Source: Halostella salina
GTDB taxonomy: Archaea; Halobacteriota; Halobacteria; Halobacteriales; Natronoarchaeaceae
Direction: 5' to 3'
Assembly: GCF_003675855.1 (NCBI RefSeq)
Contig: NZ_RCIH01000004.1
Location: 310,001 to 374,000, forward strand
Length of the DNA: 64,000 nt
The notes beneath the pieces were generated by a model. The model had not been told where the DNA came from and did not search any database. It was given only the letters and a program-made list of their open reading frames with translations. This document shows, one piece after another, positions 45,194 to 53,788 of this stretch (its first letter is position 1; each line of letters opens with the position of its first letter). A program made the position numbers and the translations under genes.

Positions 45194-45601
45194 CTACACG
45201 AGGTCGTCGTACAGCCGTCCGAACGCCTGCCGGCGGAGCGTCGCCACGGCGGCGTCCTCCTCGTCCTGGAACGTCGCGGCGACCGCAGTGTCGCCGAACG
45301 CGTGCCAGACGACGTTGTCGACGTTGTCGCTGCCGGTTTCGACGACCTCACCGTCGAACTCCTCGGCCCACGCCTCGAACTCCTCGCGCGTGCCAACGTG
45401 AACCTCCAGCAGCGAGGCGAACAGCGCGTCCCGTGCGGTCAGCACCACGTCGCCGGTCACCCGCTCGTCGTACTCCTCGCGGTCGAACGCCATGGCCTTC
45501 GCCGTCTCGCGGACGACGGTCTGTGCCGCCGGCCCCACGCTGTCGGCGATGTCGGTGACCTCGTCTTCGCTCTCCGGCGAGAGAAACCCGGTCGTTTGCA
45601 T
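45194..45601 (-). CDS. Conserved haloarchaeal protein (DUF5809 type)
   Basis: 135 residues, MQTTGFLSPESEDEVTDIADSVGPAAQTVVRETAKAMAF, acidic and probably globular; matches the DUF5809 family as I know it. It lies directly between a DUF5810 gene and the NUDIX gene, the usual haloarchaeal order. Function unknown. Confidence 0.75.
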   Translation of the reverse strand: MQTTGFLSPESEDEVTDIADSVGPAAQTVVRETAKAMAFDREEYDERVTGDVVLTARDALFASLLEVHVGTREEFEAWAEEFDGEVVETGSDNVDNVVWHAFGDTAVAATFQDEEDAAVATLRRQAFGRLYDDLV

Positions 45602-45626
45602 GCCCCCCACTCGCCGGAGGAGGTAG

Positions 45627-46097
45627 TTACTCCTTTCCGTCCGCGCCTGCCCCGCCGTCGTCCGCGCGGTCGCCCTCGCCGGCCGCCTCGCTGTCGTCGT
45701 CGGCCTCCTGTTCGCCGTCGTCGTGCATCCGTTCGGTCATCGCCCGGGCCTCGGCCAGAATGTCGCTCGCCTCGCCGGAGAGGTCGCCTCGCCCGGCAGC
45801 CCCGCGGCCGGCGGCGCCGCGTCCGCCGACCTGTCGCTCCAGTTCGTCCTCGAAACTGCCGTGGCCGTGGTCGTGGGTGCCGCTCTCCTCGAACACCTCG
45901 TGGTACTCGGTCTCCTCGGCGAACTCGACGACGCGCTCGCCGAGCGTCTCCGGGTCGTCGCCGTCCCAGCCGGGCGCGTGGTCGTCGAGCCACGCCTCGT
46001 GGTCGTCGCGGCCGAGCATCGCGGTGAAGGCGAGGTGGTTCGCGAGGTGCTCGGCGTCCGCCTGGGGGGTCTCGCAGACCGGACACGCGTATCCCAT
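45627..46097 (-). CDS. Conserved haloarchaeal protein (DUF5810 type)
   Basis: 156 residues. The N-terminal zinc-knuckle CPVCETPQADAEHLANH sits in a C2H2-like pattern, followed by a long acidic, His/Asp-rich tail that looks disordered. DUF5810 family; often next to DUF5809. Function unknown. Confidence 0.72.
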   Translation of the reverse strand: MGYACPVCETPQADAEHLANHLAFTAMLGRDDHEAWLDDHAPGWDGDDPETLGERVVEFAEETEYHEVFEESGTHDHGHGSFEDELERQVGGRGAAGRGAAGRGDLSGEASDILAEARAMTERMHDDGEQEADDDSEAAGEGDRADDGGAGADGKE

Positions 46098-46275
46098 ACC
46101 GGGGGGAGCGCCTCCAGATGCAAAACGCTTCATACGGATCGCCGGGTCAACCCCGCAGGTGACGGGACCGGCGTGTCGACGGGTGTAGAACCAACAGATA
46201 GCGTCCGCTCGGCGCGGAACTATCAGAAAATCGAAGTTGTTGTCTGCCGCTATGAGCGACAGGTGTGTTCCGGTG

Positions 46276-46482
46276 TTACTGTCGGACGACGTTCGATGCG
46301 CGAGGCCCCTTGGGGGAGGACTCGATGTCGAACTCGACCTCGGTCCCTTCCGTGAGGTCCTCGCCGCCGACGTCCTCCATGTGGAAGAACACGTCTTCGT
46401 CGTCGTCGAGGTCGCCGTCGTCAGTCGAGATGAAACCGTAGCCGCCTGTGTCGTTGAAGAAATCAACCTTACCGTTTGCCAT
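46276..46482 (-). CDS. cspA: Cold-shock-domain protein CspA
   Basis: 68 residues: RNP1 GGYGFIS at 13-19 and RNP2 DVFFH near 30, single OB fold for single-stranded RNA/DNA. An acidic DDGDLDDDED insert lies between the two motifs, a haloadaptation. ATG at 46480-46482. Confidence 0.92.
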   Translation of the reverse strand: MANGKVDFFNDTGGYGFISTDDGDLDDDEDVFFHMEDVGGEDLTEGTEVEFDIESSPKGPRASNVVRQ

Positions 46483-46728
46483 TACGACCAGACGGAGGGT
46501 CGTGTGGGGGATAACCCTTCCGAGAGTCGCGGTACCACGGCCCCTCGTGGTAGATCCGCCACGGCCATCGCTCCACCCGTTTCCGACCGCTCCGTCGGTT
46601 ACGTCGGCGCGAGGTGCCTGTAGCCACCGACGAAAACACTCGTGACCAGACGGCCACCCCTGGTGACCACGAACGGTTTCGAGACGTTGACTCCCCCGAA
46701 CGCGGGAACGTGGCGACATCGATCCCTG

Positions 46729-48141
46729 TCAGGACGTCGCCGTTCCGGCCTCGCCCGCCCCCGGGAGAACGATCGTGATCGTGTTGCCCGACCCGCTGCA
46801 GTCGAACTCGACGGTCCCGTTCGAGAGGTCGACGATCCAGTACACGAGCCACAGGCCGAGTCCGCTGCTGTGGTAGATGTCGTCCATCTCGTGGTCGCCG
46901 GTCAGCACGAGGTACTCGTACTCCGGAAGCGGCGGGCAGTCGTCGTGGACCGACACCGCGACCTGCCCGTCTCGGCGCTCCCCGGTGACTCGAACCCTCG
47001 GGCGGTCGCTGTCGCTGTGTTTCACCGCGTTCTCGACCAGTTCCGACAGCGCGGTCTCCACGTCCGGGATGGCACAGGCCGAAAGCGCGTCGGGCACCGC
47101 TGCCCGGCAGTCGGCGTCCGGGAACCGGCTCCGGGCTTCCTCGACCACGCGGTCGGCGACGAAGGGGAGGTCGATGACCTCCTTCCCGGCGGGTGCCGTC
47201 AACAGGTCGATCGTCTCGCGCTGTTTCTCGGCCTTGCGGAGGAGGTCCTCGCCGACTCCCCGGATCACGTCCGTCCGCTCCTCGACCGATCCGTCCGGAC
47301 CCTCGGCGATCAGTTCGGCCTGGCCGAGCACCGTGTTCAGGTCGTTGCGGAGGTTGTGTCGCAGGACGTTGTCGAGTACCGATAGCTGTCGCTCGCGGCG
47401 GCGGCGGTCGGTGATGTCGCGGCTGAACCCGACGATCCGGACCACCTCGCCGTCCTCGACGATCGGTTTGCCCTGGACCCAGACCCACCGGGTGAAGTTC
47501 TGCTCGGGGTTGACGCGGTACTCGATGTCGACCGGCTCACCGGCCGACAGTCGCGCCATCGCGTCCCGCACCATCGAGCGGTCGTCGGGGTGGGTGCAGT
47601 CGAGGAAGCTCCCCGGGTCCGCCTCTACCGCTTCGACGGACTGGCCGTACACCGCCTCGTACGCCGAGTTGAGGAACAGCAGTTCGTCCCAGTCGGCGCT
47701 GAACGTCCAGAGCACGTCGGCGGTCTTCGCGGCGATCTCCCGGAGGCGGTCCTCGGTCTCGTCGCGCTCCCGCTCGGCTTCGACCCGGTCGGACACGTCC
47801 CGCGAACTGATCACGTACCCGCCGACGTTCGGGTCGGTGGAGTTCGAGAACCGGCTCTCCAGATGCACCCACGACCCGTCGCTCGCCCGGTGGCGGTACT
47901 CGACGGACGCCTCGACGAACTCGTCGGTCGATATCGTCCGCTCGAACGCCGCCCGGACGCGCTCGCGGTCGTCGGGGTGGATGTAGTCGAACGCGTTCTC
48001 GCCGACGAGTTCCTCGGGGTCGAACCCGACCGTCCACTCCGCCGCGCGGTTCAAGTACGTGAACGTCCCGTCGGCGTCGACTACGGCGATCTTGTCCTGT
48101 GCGTAGTCGAGCAGCGCGTTCGTCTCCCCCGGTCCCACCAT
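46729..48141 (-). CDS. Double-PAS sensor histidine kinase
   Basis: 470 residues, no membrane helix: PAS-1 (~10-125) with FDPEELVGENAFDYIHPDD, PAS-2 (~130-250) with FLDCTHPDDRSMV and WVWVQGKPIVEDGEVVRIVGFSRDIT, H-box VLRHNLRNDLNTVLGQAE with the phospho-accepting His near residue 260, N-box ELVENAVKHSD and G-box SGLGLWLVYWIVDL. A soluble haloarchaeal HisKA-family kinase; partner regulator not in the window. Confidence 0.9.
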   Translation of the reverse strand: MVGPGETNALLDYAQDKIAVVDADGTFTYLNRAAEWTVGFDPEELVGENAFDYIHPDDRERVRAAFERTISTDEFVEASVEYRHRASDGSWVHLESRFSNSTDPNVGGYVISSRDVSDRVEAERERDETEDRLREIAAKTADVLWTFSADWDELLFLNSAYEAVYGQSVEAVEADPGSFLDCTHPDDRSMVRDAMARLSAGEPVDIEYRVNPEQNFTRWVWVQGKPIVEDGEVVRIVGFSRDITDRRRRERQLSVLDNVLRHNLRNDLNTVLGQAELIAEGPDGSVEERTDVIRGVGEDLLRKAEKQRETIDLLTAPAGKEVIDLPFVADRVVEEARSRFPDADCRAAVPDALSACAIPDVETALSELVENAVKHSDSDRPRVRVTGERRDGQVAVSVHDDCPPLPEYEYLVLTGDHEMDDIYHSSGLGLWLVYWIVDLSNGTVEFDCSGSGNTITIVLPGAGEAGTATS

Positions 48142-48209
48142 CGTATCAACTAACGTATTCGTCGGGAGGGCAAAAGGTTGCTGGTGGTCGCGGTAGCACG
48201 GATCGCGGC

Positions 48210-48752
48210 CTAGCGAAGCTCACGCACCAGTATTAGGGCATCCTCACCGTTGTCGTAGTACCGCGGTACCCGCCGAAGCGGCTGGAAGCCGAACTTCTCG
48301 TACAGCGACCGCGCCGCCTCGTTGCTCTCCCTGACCTCCAGTTTCACCGTCGCGGCGTCGTGGGCTGACAGCGTGCCCAGCGCCGTTGCGAGCAGCGACT
48401 CGCCGACGCCGCCGCCGCGGCGCTCCGGGTGGACCGCCAGGTCCTTGACGTGGCCCAGGCCCTCGCCGTGGTTCGGCACGAGGTCCGCCACGACGAAGCC
48501 GACCACGTCCGCCGTGTCGAGCGTGTCGTCGGGTCGCTCTCCGCGTTCGATGGCGACGAGGAAGCCGGGCGCGTCGAGGTAGCGCTCGAACGCGTCGTAC
48601 GGCCACGGCTGGGGGAACGACGCGTTCTCGATCCGCTTGACGGCGAGCAGGTCCGCGCGCTCGGCGTCCCTGATGTCGACGTTCCCGCGTGTCTCCGGTG
48701 CGGTCGTCACGTGCGGCGCTACGGGGTCACCCGTAATCAGTTGCGTGGCCAC
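48210..48752 (-). CDS. rimI: Ribosomal protein S18-like N-acetyltransferase RimI
   Basis: 180-residue GNAT acetyltransferase: motif A VKDLAVHPERRGGGVGESLLATAL with the Q/RxxGxG acetyl-CoA loop near residue 108, SFPQPWPYDAFERYL near the N-terminus and VRESNEAARSLYEKFGFQ. RimI-type N-alpha-acetyltransferase. Possibly starts at a later V/M codon; the mapped ATG gives a disordered 25-residue lead. Confidence 0.85.
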   Translation of the reverse strand: MATQLITGDPVAPHVTTAPETRGNVDIRDAERADLLAVKRIENASFPQPWPYDAFERYLDAPGFLVAIERGERPDDTLDTADVVGFVVADLVPNHGEGLGHVKDLAVHPERRGGGVGESLLATALGTLSAHDAATVKLEVRESNEAARSLYEKFGFQPLRRVPRYYDNGEDALILVRELR

Positions 48753-48804
48753 AGCCGACCGGACCGGCTGGAGCCGAACACCCGCGGCTCTCCGGGTGAA
48801 GACG

Positions 48805-48813
48805 AAAAAAAAA
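48805..48813 (-). terminator. T-run ending the aconitase transcript
   Basis: Nine consecutive A on the plus strand, i.e. a nine-T run on the minus strand, after the GC-rich CGGTCTGCGG. It is 60 bp upstream of rimI and follows the triple repeat after the aconitase gene; T-runs of this type end archaeal transcripts. Confidence 0.65.
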
Positions 48814-48835
48814 CCGCAGACCGCTAGATTCGCCG

Positions 48836-48963
48836 CCGATCAGTCGTCAGCGTGTCCTGCTGCGACTGCGGTCTCGGGATAAACCCTCGACCGATCAGTC
48901 GTCAGCATCATCCTGCCGCGACTGCAGCAGCGAGACAGGACTCGCTACCGATCAGTCGTCAGC
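48836..48963. repeat. Triplicated 16-bp motif from the 3' end of the aconitase gene
   Basis: CCGATCAGTCGTCAGC occurs at 48836-48851, 48891-48906 and 48948-48963, spaced 55 and 57 bp. The last copy includes the aconitase stop codon and the final Asp-Asp codons; flanking bases around copies 1 and 2 (tcctgcTgcgactgc / tcctgcCgcgactgc) are similar too. It looks like tandem duplication of a ~55-bp piece containing the gene's end. Confidence 0.85.
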
Positions 48964-50925
48964 AGGAGCCGCACCGCTACCGCCTTCCGCCTGCTCCTTC
49001 GTCCAGGCGAGCTTGCCGCCGGCCGAGAGGATGCGGCGCTCGCGCTCGGAGGCGTCGAGGTGGGCGGTCGCCTCCCAGTCGTCGTTGATGCGGACGGTGA
49101 ACTCCTCCTGCCCGCTCTCGACGGCCTCGCGGACGTCGTCGACGATCTCGATCTCGTCGCCCTGCTCGATCTGCTCGTAGACGTTCTCGTCGATGGTGAG
49201 CGGGATCAGGCCGAAGTTGAACAGGTTCGCCTTGTGGATGCGGGCGAAGCTCTGGGCCAGCACGCCCTCCACGCCGAGATACATCGGACAGAGCGCCGCG
49301 TGCTCGCGCGAGGAGCCCTGGCCGTAGTTCTCGCCGGCGACGAGGAAGCCGCCGTCGGCCTCCAGCGCGCGGTCGGCGAAGGAGTCGTCGACGCGGCTGA
49401 GGGTGTACTCCGACAGCTTCGGCACGTTCGAGCGGAACTTGAGGATGTCCGACGTGGCCGGGATGATGTGGTCCGTCGTGATGTTGTCCTGCATCTTCAG
49501 CAGGGCCTCACCCGAAAGCTCCGAGCTGAGCGGGTCCTTCAGCGGCACGTCGCCGATGTTCGGGCCCTTGATGAGTTCGTCGTCGATGGCCTCGTCGGGG
49601 CTGATGAGGTCGGCGTCGCTCCGGCCGTACTTGTCGCCCATCTCGAAGCCGGGGTCCTCGAGGTCGCCGAGTTCGTCGGCCAGGTCGCGCGGGTCGACGA
49701 TCTCGCCTTTGATCGCCGCGGCGGTGGCGACCTCCGGCGAGCAGAGGAACACGGAGTCGTCCTCGATGCCCGAGCGGCCCTCGAAGTTGCGGTTGAACGT
49801 CCGCAGCGAGACGGAGTCGCTGGCGGGGACGTGGCCGATGCCGATACAGGCACCGCAGGTCGCCTCGGAGAAGTTGACGCCGGCGGCCATCATCTCGGCC
49901 GTCCAGCCCTCGCGGGCGAGCATCTCGGAGGCCTGCTTGCTGCCGGGCGCGACGATCATCTCGGTGTGCTTGGCGACCTCGCGGCCCTCCAGCATCTTCG
50001 CCGAGGGGAGGATGTCCTCGTACGCGCCGTTGGTACAGGAGCCGATGATGACCTGCTCGACCTCCTCGCCCGCGACTTCGCTGACCGGGACGACGTTGTC
50101 CGGCATCGAGGGCTTGGCGATGAGCGGTTCGAGGTCCGAGAGGTCGACGACGATCTCGTCGGCGTACTCGGCGTCCTCGTCCGGGCCGATCTCGACGTAC
50201 TCGTCGCCGCGGCCGAGCGTCTCGAGGAACTCCTCGGTCTTCTCGTCGGTCGGGAAGATCGAGGTGGTCGCGCCGAGTTCGGTCCCCATGTTAGTGATCG
50301 TGGTGCGTTCGGGGACGGTGAGCGTCTCGACGCCGGGGCCGGTGTACTCCAGCACCTTGCCGACGCCGCCTTTCACGGAGAGGCGACGCAGCAGCTCGAG
50401 GATCACGTCCTTCGCGGTCGCCCACTCGGGCAGCTCGCCCTCGAGGCGGACGTTGACGACCTCGGGCATGTCGATGTAGTACGGCGCGCCGCCCATGGCG
50501 ACGGCCACGTCGATCCCGCCGCTCCCGATGGCGAGCTCGCCGAGGCCGCCGGGCGTCGGCGTGTGGGAGTCGCTGCCGAGCATCGTCTTGCCGGGCGCGG
50601 CGAAGTTCTCCTTGTGGACCTGGTGGCAGATGCCGTTGCCGGGTCGGGAGAAGTGCGCGCCGTAGGTGCCCGCAGCCGAGCGGAGGAAGCGGTGGTCGTC
50701 CGTGTTCTTGAAGTCGAACTGGTAGGTCTGGTGGTCGCAGTACTGTGCGGCGATCTCGGTCTGGACCTCGTCCAGCCCCATCGCCTCGAACTGCAGCCAC
50801 ACCATCGTCCCCGTCGTGTCCTGGGTGAGGACCTGGTCGATCTCGATGCCGATCTCCTCGCCGGGCGTCAGCTCGCCCTCGACGAGGTGGTCATCGAGAA
50901 TTTTCTCTGTAAGGGTTTGTCCCAT
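48952..50925 (-). CDS. acn: Aconitate hydratase
   Basis: 657 residues; citrate to isocitrate in the TCA cycle, [4Fe-4S]-dependent. Cluster ligands in GSCTNGAYED and ATCGACIGIGH; active-site SDSHTPTPGG, DNITTDHI and YGQGSSREHAAL. The start ATG at 50923-50925 lies ~30 bp from a TATA box, so the transcript is probably leaderless. The C-terminus is a polar EGGSGAAPADD tail whose last codons are repeated twice downstream. Confidence 0.96.
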   Translation of the reverse strand: MGQTLTEKILDDHLVEGELTPGEEIGIEIDQVLTQDTTGTMVWLQFEAMGLDEVQTEIAAQYCDHQTYQFDFKNTDDHRFLRSAAGTYGAHFSRPGNGICHQVHKENFAAPGKTMLGSDSHTPTPGGLGELAIGSGGIDVAVAMGGAPYYIDMPEVVNVRLEGELPEWATAKDVILELLRRLSVKGGVGKVLEYTGPGVETLTVPERTTITNMGTELGATTSIFPTDEKTEEFLETLGRGDEYVEIGPDEDAEYADEIVVDLSDLEPLIAKPSMPDNVVPVSEVAGEEVEQVIIGSCTNGAYEDILPSAKMLEGREVAKHTEMIVAPGSKQASEMLAREGWTAEMMAAGVNFSEATCGACIGIGHVPASDSVSLRTFNRNFEGRSGIEDDSVFLCSPEVATAAAIKGEIVDPRDLADELGDLEDPGFEMGDKYGRSDADLISPDEAIDDELIKGPNIGDVPLKDPLSSELSGEALLKMQDNITTDHIIPATSDILKFRSNVPKLSEYTLSRVDDSFADRALEADGGFLVAGENYGQGSSREHAALCPMYLGVEGVLAQSFARIHKANLFNFGLIPLTIDENVYEQIEQGDEIEIVDDVREAVESGQEEFTVRINDDWEATAHLDASERERRILSAGGKLAWTKEQAEGGSGAAPADD

Positions 50926-50951
50926 AGCGACCGTATGTCGTCCGTCCACGG

Positions 50952-50959
50952 ATATAAAT
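50952..50959 (-). promoter_or_regulatory. TATA box of the aconitase gene
   Basis: On the minus strand, ATTTATAT at 50959-50952 lies about 30 bp before the ATG at 50925, the spacing of leaderless haloarchaeal promoters. The 181-bp interval between aconitase and dut is AT-rich and probably holds both divergent promoters. Confidence 0.6.
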
Positions 50960-51106
50960 CCCGCGAGTTTCCATTGTATTCATCCGTGTACTTTCCGGTC
51001 CGCGGTGGCAATTTTCGCGCTATCTCCGCAGAATATCTTTCGTATGATCAATTAACGCCCGCCGAAAAGCAGAGGATTTAGTATCCGCCCACCGCGTACC
51101 GGTCCT

Positions 51107-51568
51107 ATGTTCCGCTCCGGAGCCTTCGTCGCCGACCACATCGAGCCGACCGACGACGAGCAGGTCCAGCCGAACGGGGTCGACCTGACGGTGGATGCCG
51201 TCTTCGAGCAGGTCGAACCGGGTCGGATCGGCCGCGACGGGAAGCGCGTCGGCGAGCGTGAGACGGTCGACGTCGAGGACGGCGCGTTTCACCTGCCGCC
51301 CGGCGGCTACGTCCTCCGGTACGGCGAGACGGTTCACATCCCCGACGGTCACGTCGGCTTCATCTACCCGCGGTCCTCGCTCATGCGGAACTCCTGCATG
51401 CTGAACACGGCCGTCTGGGACGCCGGCTACGAGGGTCGGGGTGAGGGCCTGCTTCAGGTCCACCACGCGATCGAGATCGAGCGCGACGCCCGGATCGCCC
51501 AGATCGTCCTCGCCGAGGCGAACCACGAGGACACGTACGACGGGTCGTATCAGGGCGAGAACCGCTGA
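51107..51568 (+). CDS. dut: dUTP diphosphatase / dCTP-deaminase-like protein
   Basis: 153-residue trimeric dUTPase-fold protein: PNGVDLTVDAVFEQ, the PRSSLMRNSCMLNTAVWDAGYEG core motif and GLLQVHHAIEIERDARIAQIVL. The family includes dCTP deaminase and dUTPase; haloarchaeal short forms like this are annotated as deoxyuridine nucleotidohydrolases. Sanitises the dNTP pool. Confidence 0.88.
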   Translation: MFRSGAFVADHIEPTDDEQVQPNGVDLTVDAVFEQVEPGRIGRDGKRVGERETVDVEDGAFHLPPGGYVLRYGETVHIPDGHVGFIYPRSSLMRNSCMLNTAVWDAGYEGRGEGLLQVHHAIEIERDARIAQIVLAEANHEDTYDGSYQGENR

Positions 51569-51750
51569 CCCGGTCGCGGACCCTCGATAGGCCGTCCGTC
51601 TCCAGCGATCAACGACAATTATGTATTTCTGACAAACTATCGGCGGGAGCTGATCAGGTCGTAGTACCCGTGTTTTCGGGCCAAACGACGATCGAACTGT
51701 ATGGGAACGAACCGAAAGGGCTACAAGTCGGACTGCCAGTTCGCCGACCG

Positions 51751-52245
51751 ATGGTGCCGCCGCTACTCTCGGGGTGGATCGTTCCGATCGCCGCCGTGAT
51801 CGCCACGTCGATCACGGTGTACAAGTTCTGGATCCAGCAGCCGTCGCTGATCGTCGACGCCGAGGTGTCCGACGTCGTCCGGACCGGCGACGGCGCGAGC
51901 CTGGACCTCCGGCTGTTCGTCGCCAACGTCGGCCGGGACTTCGCGGAGGACGGGTACGTCGCGTTCGCCCCGGAGGGCTGGTCGCTCGACGCCGTGCCGG
52001 TGGACGGCCAGCTATCGCTGACGGCGTTCGAGGGCGGGGACGGCGACACGGGCCAGCGGAAGACGTTCCTCGACGACATCGTGTATCAGGGCACCGGGTT
52101 CGAGCTGTGCGAGGGACGAGCGACCGTCCCCGGGAACGGGCGGTACCGGCTCGTCTACACGACCGCCTGTCAGTCCCAGCGCCCGAAAACGGACCACATC
52201 GACCTGGTCGTCGACGGCGACGAGGCGACGGTCGAGTCGGGCTGA
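51751..52245 (+). CDS. Membrane-anchored protein of unknown function
   Basis: 164 residues from ATG at 51751: one N-terminal helix (PLLSGWIVPIAAVIATSITVYKF), then a beta-rich extracytoplasmic-looking domain (LIVDAEVSDVVRTGDGASLDLRLFVANVGRDFAEDGYVAF...). An upstream start at 51670 would add 27 residues. No family recognised; the architecture is that of an anchored Ig-like domain. Confidence 0.6.
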   Translation: MVPPLLSGWIVPIAAVIATSITVYKFWIQQPSLIVDAEVSDVVRTGDGASLDLRLFVANVGRDFAEDGYVAFAPEGWSLDAVPVDGQLSLTAFEGGDGDTGQRKTFLDDIVYQGTGFELCEGRATVPGNGRYRLVYTTACQSQRPKTDHIDLVVDGDEATVESG

Positions 52246-52298
52246 TAGCCCCCGGGCCGTCGCCGACCCGTGACGCGGCCTGAAGCTACCGAGACGCG

Positions 52299-52547
52299 TC
52301 AGCCCGGCTGTTGGGTCTCGCCGGTCCGTTCCTCCCGCGCGATCTTCCGCCCCGCAACCCACGTAACGAGCGTGAGCAGGAGGGCGTGCCAGAGGATCAG
52401 CCCGAGCATCAGCGTCGTGAACAGCGGGTCCCAGCCCCACGGGGACACGACGATGAAGAGGACGAAAAAGAACGCCAGGATCCCGAGCGGGATGATGTTC
52501 ACCGTCAGATCCAGCAGCGTCTCGCGGTCGATGTAGCGCTCGGCCAT
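52299..52547 (-). CDS. Small two-helix membrane protein (DUF6684 type)
   Basis: 82 residues: MAERYIDRETLLDLTVNIIPLGILAFFFVLFIVVSPWGWDPLFTTLMLG fold with two helices separated by a PWGWD loop, then a polar GRKIAREERTG tail. DUF6684 resembles this. It is often near terminal oxidase or electron-transfer genes; here it is divergent from the sulfite-oxidase-like gene. Confidence 0.72.
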   Translation of the reverse strand: MAERYIDRETLLDLTVNIIPLGILAFFFVLFIVVSPWGWDPLFTTLMLGLILWHALLLTLVTWVAGRKIAREERTGETQQPG

Positions 52548-52659
52548 GTCCGAACCGACGCCAGCGACGGAAAAAGGCGTATTCCGCGGTTGGTTGCCCG
52601 GTAGTTGCGAGTCGGCGGCCGGCGTGTCGCTCTTGGTGCTGTGGGCCCCAGCGGTAGCC

Positions 52660-53748
52660 ATGGGCGAGCACCGCGGCCCGGTCCGACGCGTCGTCGAGCG
52701 GCTGCAGCCCCCGCCGCGGATCGTCGACTGGTCGCTGTTCGTGCTGGTCGGGTTCGAGGTGGCCTCCGGGCTCGTCTCCTTCACCCTCGGGACGCCGGAC
52801 TGGTGGCCCGTGTTCTGGGCCCACCGGATCGCCGGGCTGACGCTGATCCCGGTGCTCGGGTTCAAGCTCGCGCGCGTCCGGCACCGGCTGACCGACATCG
52901 GCCAGTGGCGGCCGTCGACCGCGCTGTCGGTCCTGACGCTCCTGGCCGCCGCCGGCGCGCTCGCCACTGGCATCGCGTGGGTGCTCGGCGTCGACGTTCG
53001 GCTCGCGTACTGGACGCTGCTGTCGGTTCACGTCGGCTTCGGACTCGCCCTGGTGCCGCTGCTCCTGTTCCACGTCGCCAGCCGGTTCCGGCCCCCGCGA
53101 CGGGCCGACTTCGAGGGACGGCGCACCGCGCTCCAGTACTCGGCCCTGCTCGTGGGCGGCGCGGTCGTCTACCGCGGGCAGGAGCTCCTGAACCGAGCGG
53201 TCGGCACCGCGGGGGCTGACCGGCGTTTCACCGGCTCCCAGCCCCGGGAGGGCGACGGCAACGCCGCGTTCCCCGTCACCTCGTGGGTCGCCGACGACCC
53301 CGACCCCGTCGACCGCGACGGCTGGTCGCTGACCGTGGACGGCGCGGCGGCGGAGCCGGTCGACCTCGCATACGCCGACCTCGACCCCACCGCCGAACGC
53401 GAGGCGCTGCTGGACTGCACGAGCGGCTGGTACACCGTGCAGCGCTGGCAGGGGGTCCGAGTCGGCGACCTGCTCGACGCCGTCGACCCGGACGGGGACG
53501 CGCGCTACGTCCGGTTCACGTCGGTCACGGGGTACCGCTGGAGCCTCCCGATCGACGAGGCACGCGACGCCCTGCTCGCGACCCGCGTCGGCGGCGAACC
53601 GCTGGCCCACGGTCACGGCGCGCCGCTCCGACTCGTCGCCCCCGGCCGCCGCGGCTTCCAGTGGGTGAAGTGGGTCGAGCGTGTGGAAATTCGGCGGCAG
53701 GGCGACCCGGCACAGTGGCTCGTGACGCTAATCAGCGGGTTCGACTGA
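52660..53748 (+). CDS. Molybdopterin-binding oxidoreductase fused to a membrane b-type domain
   Basis: 362 residues from ATG at 52660. Residues ~20-175 contain four membrane helices with His residues (HRIAGL, HVGFGLALVPLLLFHVAS) resembling a b-type cytochrome domain. Residues ~200-362 form a sulfite-oxidase-type molybdopterin domain with Cys in LDCTSGWYTVQRWQGVRVGDLLD. Likely an outward-facing molybdo-enzyme passing electrons into the membrane; substrate unknown (sulfite, or oxidised amino acids as in MsrP). Confidence 0.82.
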   Translation: MGEHRGPVRRVVERLQPPPRIVDWSLFVLVGFEVASGLVSFTLGTPDWWPVFWAHRIAGLTLIPVLGFKLARVRHRLTDIGQWRPSTALSVLTLLAAAGALATGIAWVLGVDVRLAYWTLLSVHVGFGLALVPLLLFHVASRFRPPRRADFEGRRTALQYSALLVGGAVVYRGQELLNRAVGTAGADRRFTGSQPREGDGNAAFPVTSWVADDPDPVDRDGWSLTVDGAAAEPVDLAYADLDPTAEREALLDCTSGWYTVQRWQGVRVGDLLDAVDPDGDARYVRFTSVTGYRWSLPIDEARDALLATRVGGEPLAHGHGAPLRLVAPGRRGFQWVKWVERVEIRRQGDPAQWLVTLISGFD

Positions 53749-53788
53749 GCGCCCCCGGACTTATCCAGTTCCTCGTCGTCGACCGAAC

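Noticed and set aside
48836-48963. The three repeated units after acn as a CRISPR array.
   Set aside because: Only three short repeats, spacers similar to each other, and the last repeat is part of the aconitase coding sequence.
49060-51081. 673-residue plus-strand frame opposite aconitase.
   Set aside because: Antisense shadow of acn; composition is Val/Leu/Gly-Asp repeats with no motif.
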